A DNA stretch of 8,469 bases from an uncultured Oscillospiraceae bacterium. GTDB lineage: Bacteria; Bacillota; Clostridia; Oscillospirales; Oscillospiraceae. Positions 6,498 to 8,469 of the stretch are shown here, piece by piece. Every line of letters starts with the position of its first letter. Position 1 is the first letter of the stretch. The notes below the pieces were generated by a model. The model ran no database searches. It had not been told where the DNA came from and saw nothing but the letters and a program-made list of their open reading frames with translations. Where the stretch lies: contig CAAEKQ010000022.1 in NCBI GenBank assembly GCA_900756575.1, positions 1 through 8,469 of the forward strand, given 5' to 3'. The position numbers were made by a program, and so were the translations under genes.

Positions 6498-6535
6498 TTG
6501 GGAGCCCCCAATCCCCACATGCCGCCTCCGGGCGG
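6498..6535. repeat. Two adjacent hairpins just upstream of mobC
   Basis: TTGGG, loop AGCC, CCCAA (6498-6511) is followed by CCGCC, loop TCCG, GGCGG (6522-6535). They end 21 bases before the mobC start, close enough to influence its translation or to be the operator at which relaxosome proteins control their own genes. The role is inferred. Confidence 0.55.
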
Positions 6536-6556
6536 AATTTAGAATAGAAGTGATTT

Positions 6557-6868
6557 ATGACCACGCAGGATTATTTTCTCTCTGTGCGGCTGAAACCCGC
6601 AGAGCATCAAAGGCTAAAGCAGCTTTGCCAGAACTCCGGACTGCCAGCCAGCACAGTCATTCGCCAGCTGCTGGTGGGCGCAGAGGTCAGGCCCCGGCGC
6701 ACCAAGGAGCTGAAAGAGCTGTACTTAGCGGTGAATCGAATCGGAACAAACATCAACCAGATCGCGCGAAAGGTCAACGCCGGATTCGGCACACGGAATG
6801 ATATGCAGGAGCTGCTCTATCTGATGGGACAAATCGAGCTTCAAATGTCCAGCATTGCGGAGCGCTGA
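6557..6868 (+). CDS. mobC: MobC-family relaxosome accessory protein
   Basis: This 103-residue protein has an N-terminal ribbon-helix-helix-like region (YFLSVRLKPAEHQRLKQLCQNSGLPASTVIRQLL, residues 6-39) and the MobC family signature NRIGTNINQIARKVN (about 60-74) followed by a C-terminal helix. MobC proteins bind the origin of transfer and help the relaxase open the DNA around the nick. ATG 6557 is preceded by AGAAG (6546-6550), a weak ribosome binding site. The stop overlaps the relaxase start in TGATG, so both are translated together, which is typical of mobilisation genes. A repeat-rich gap lies directly upstream, the expected binding region. Confidence 0.92.
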   Translation: MTTQDYFLSVRLKPAEHQRLKQLCQNSGLPASTVIRQLLVGAEVRPRRTKELKELYLAVNRIGTNINQIARKVNAGFGTRNDMQELLYLMGQIELQMSSIAER

Positions 6869-8271
6869 TGGCTGTCACCAAGATTCTCGCAAGGCACGGC
6901 GGCCTCAAAACAGCCATTCAGTATGTGATGAACGGCGACAAAACCGAGGAAAAGCTGCTGGTTGCAATGCATCTGTGCTCTCAGGAGCATGCCTATGAGG
7001 ATATGGTCAACACGAAGAAACAGCATGGCTTAACGGAGGGGGTGCAGTATTACCATATGATTTTGGCCTTCAAGCCGGGAGAGATCACGCCGGATTTGGC
7101 AATGAAGCTGGCGCAGAAATTCGTGAACGAGCAACTTGCGGAATATGAGACGGTGATCGGTGTGCATACGGATCGCCAGCATATCCATGCCCATATCCTT
7201 TTCAACTCCGTCCAGTGGGGCGCAAAGGCCAAGTACCACAGCAACGCAAAATCCTACTACTCCCAGATACGAGCCACTGCTGACCGCCTGTGCCGGGAGC
7301 ATGGCCTATCCGTTATCATTGAGGGCGATGGTCAGAAATCCATAAGCTACATCGAATGGCTGCGCCAGAGCAAGGGTCAGCCCACCTATCGTTCCATGCT
7401 GGAGGCTGATCTCAAAACATCCATCGAGGACGCCAACTCCATCGGCGACTTTTTCCGGCTCATGGAGCGGAAGGGCTATGAGCTCAAGCATGGCAACCGT
7501 CTAGGCTTCAAGTTCCGAGGGCAGACCCACTTCATGTACCCAGAGCGGAAGAATCCGCAATATTCCGAGGATGGAATCCGGGCAGCCATTGACGGAAATA
7601 TGGACGCTATCTTCATGGGAAAGCAGATTGCCGTTGTTCATCGGCAGACATACAAGCCTTATAAGAAGCATCCAAAGTACACAGGCTTTCTGGCTTTGTA
7701 CTATCATTACCTCTACATCCTCGGCAAAATTGAAAAGCGGCAGTACCCGCCAAAGATCACAGGCAAAATGCGCCAGGAGATTATGCGTTTTGAGCAGCTC
7801 CGGGCGCAGTTTCAATTCCTCAACGAACATGGTATCTCCAGCGAAGCGGATATGACAGCTTTTGTGGAAACGGCGGAAGCGAAAATCAATGTGCTCACCA
7901 AACAGCGAACCATCCTCAACGTGCAAAAGAAAAAGCGTCAGTCCCTGTTTCAGGCACTGACGGATGAAGAAGCGCTGGTCCCTGCCAAACGGCTCTACGA
8001 TCAGGGCCACAGCGGAATGGGGGTGGAAGCACAGCAATACATGGATGCGGTGATGTTGCTGGATAATTGCGGAGTGTCCCGTGAAGCCCTGTCCCAGCAG
8101 CAGTCAGAGCTATATACCAAGTTGGCTGACTTGAACCGAGAGCTCCGACAGGTGCGAAAGCAAATCAAAATGTGTGAAGAAATCCGGGAACAGGCTGCGG
8201 TAATGCAGGAAAACATCCGAGAAATTGAACAACCAGAGAAGGAGGTGAAGAACCGTGACAAACAGCGGTGA
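6868..8271 (+). CDS. Relaxase / mobilisation nuclease, MOBP type
   Basis: This 467-residue protein is the DNA-nicking enzyme of conjugation. It cuts one strand at oriT, stays covalently attached through a tyrosine and is carried into the recipient. The N-terminal relaxase domain (roughly residues 1-250) shows AIQYVMNGDKT, with Tyr19 the probable catalytic residue, YHMILAFKPGE (62-72), and the metal-binding set HTDRQHIHAHILFN (100-113) with His105, His107, His109 and Asn113. The C-terminal part (about 310-467) is strongly helical and charged, probably coiled coil, and likely contacts MobC, PcfB or the coupling protein. GGAG at 6859-6862 supports ATG 6868, which overlaps the mobC stop. The 3' end overlaps the next gene by 17 bases. 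The protein looks complete. Confidence 0.94.
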   Translation: MAVTKILARHGGLKTAIQYVMNGDKTEEKLLVAMHLCSQEHAYEDMVNTKKQHGLTEGVQYYHMILAFKPGEITPDLAMKLAQKFVNEQLAEYETVIGVHTDRQHIHAHILFNSVQWGAKAKYHSNAKSYYSQIRATADRLCREHGLSVIIEGDGQKSISYIEWLRQSKGQPTYRSMLEADLKTSIEDANSIGDFFRLMERKGYELKHGNRLGFKFRGQTHFMYPERKNPQYSEDGIRAAIDGNMDAIFMGKQIAVVHRQTYKPYKKHPKYTGFLALYYHYLYILGKIEKRQYPPKITGKMRQEIMRFEQLRAQFQFLNEHGISSEADMTAFVETAEAKINVLTKQRTILNVQKKKRQSLFQALTDEEALVPAKRLYDQGHSGMGVEAQQYMDAVMLLDNCGVSREALSQQQSELYTKLADLNRELRQVRKQIKMCEEIREQAAVMQENIREIEQPEKEVKNRDKQR

Positions 8272-8469
8272 TGCCGCCGAAACCGTAGTCCGGGTGATGC
8301 TCACTGGCACCGAGATCACTCTGCGGCTGACAGCCTCGGCAGCAAAAAATCTGCTGGCGCTGTCCGTGGCGCTGGCAAAGCAGCACAAGCAAATCTCCGG
8401 CAAAACCCGAATGAAAAAGATCCTAAAGGATACCCGCGACATCCGGGTATTCCCCATGACCAGGGCACA
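8255..8469 (+). CDS. pcfB: PcfB-like protein (DUF3801), 3' end cut by window
   Basis: The first 71 residues are visible: an acidic start, then ETVVRVMLTGTEITLRLTA, AAKNLLALSVALAKQHK and SGKTRMKKILKDTRDIRVF. This matches the N-terminal half of the DUF3801/PcfB family, known from conjugative plasmid pCF10 as a relaxosome factor that links the relaxase to the VirD4-type coupling protein. The start is GTG 8255, nine bases after AGGAGG (8240-8245); it overlaps the relaxase gene by 17 bases in another frame. The coupling protein gene is expected just beyond the right edge, as in other elements with this order. The frame was missed by simple ORF calling because it has no stop inside the window. Confidence 0.82.
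   Translation, partial: MTNSGDAAETVVRVMLTGTEITLRLTASAAKNLLALSVALAKQHKQISGKTRMKKILKDTRDIRVFPMTRA

Larger units (their letters stand above)
6265..6556. other. Repeat-rich intergenic region, candidate origin of transfer
   Basis: These 292 bases hold no convincing gene and at least six inverted repeats. They are TGTGTG/CACACA (6277-6282, 6288-6293); a 12-bp arm pair (6306-6317, 6359-6370); CTGCG/CGCAG (6421-6425, 6434-6438); CTCGCC/GGCGAG (6445-6450, 6454-6459); GCATT/AATGC (6474-6478, 6488-6492); TTGGG/CCCAA (6498-6502, 6507-6511); and CCGCC/GGCGG (6522-6526, 6531-6535). Origins of transfer of MOBP elements usually lie just upstream of the mobC and relaxase genes and carry such repeats. TATCCT at 6407-6412 resembles the core of the MOBP nick consensus (YATCCTG), though the last G is absent, so the nick position is not established. 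A centromere for the ParM/ParR-like pair is another possible role. No clear promoter is seen. Confidence 0.5.

Noticed and set aside
6239..6520. Reverse-strand open frame of 93 codons across the same gap
   Set aside because: It is the mirror of the repeat-rich region, overlaps the end of the ParR-like gene, and has no ribosome binding site or domain. If similar proteins occur in databases they may only reflect conservation of the DNA site.
6261..6542. Forward open frame starting with an ATGA-type overlap after the ParR-like gene (about 93 codons)
   Set aside because: It runs through the inverted repeats, has unlikely low-complexity composition rich in Ser, Arg and Pro, no recognisable domain and no good ribosome binding site. 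The DNA there is better explained as a structured non-coding site.
1..8469. CRISPR array, tRNA, rRNA or insertion sequence
   Set aside because: No regularly spaced direct repeats, no tRNA- or rRNA-like stretch and no transposase gene are visible anywhere in the window.

Overview
The window looks like the interior of an integrative and conjugative element (ICE) of the Tn1549/clostridial type. The host is probably a gut member of the Clostridia. The host call rests on three things: GC-rich, strictly co-directional Gram-positive genes with strong AGGAGG-type ribosome binding sites; a MobC / MOBP relaxase / PcfB (DUF3801) cluster; and a DUF4314 gene, which I associate with such elements. All genes are on the + strand, and both window edges cut through a gene.

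Left part (1-6264): nine genes form one very tight transcription unit. In order they are a ParM-like actin ATPase (5' end missing), a DUF4314 protein, a cytosine-5 DNA methyltransferase, a GS-fold amidoligase, an 80-residue unknown protein (TTG start), a gamma-glutamylcyclotransferase/AIG2-like protein, a complete S-adenosylmethionine synthetase, a beta-type N6-adenine/N4-cytosine DNA methyltransferase, and a small ParR-like protein. Most junctions are 4-base ATGA overlaps, so the genes are probably translationally coupled and expressed as one programme.

Middle (6265-6556): a 292-base stretch without a convincing gene is crowded with inverted repeats. They include a 12-bp perfect inverted repeat that competes with a smaller internal hairpin. 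Its position directly before mobC and the relaxase makes it the best candidate for the origin of transfer, and possibly also for the centromere or operator of the operon.

Right part (6557-8469): mobC, the relaxase gene and the start of pcfB follow. This is the DNA-processing set that delivers the nicked strand to the coupling protein.

Inferred joint function: the ParM/ParR-like proteins would stabilise the excised element. The two solitary methyltransferases, with their own SAM supply, would mark element DNA against host restriction. The amidoligase plus cyclotransferase pair is a biochemically unassigned module that makes, and perhaps trims, an amide or gamma-glutamyl-type linkage. That module, embedded among SAM and DNA-methylation genes in a conjugative element, is the part most likely to hide an undescribed activity.
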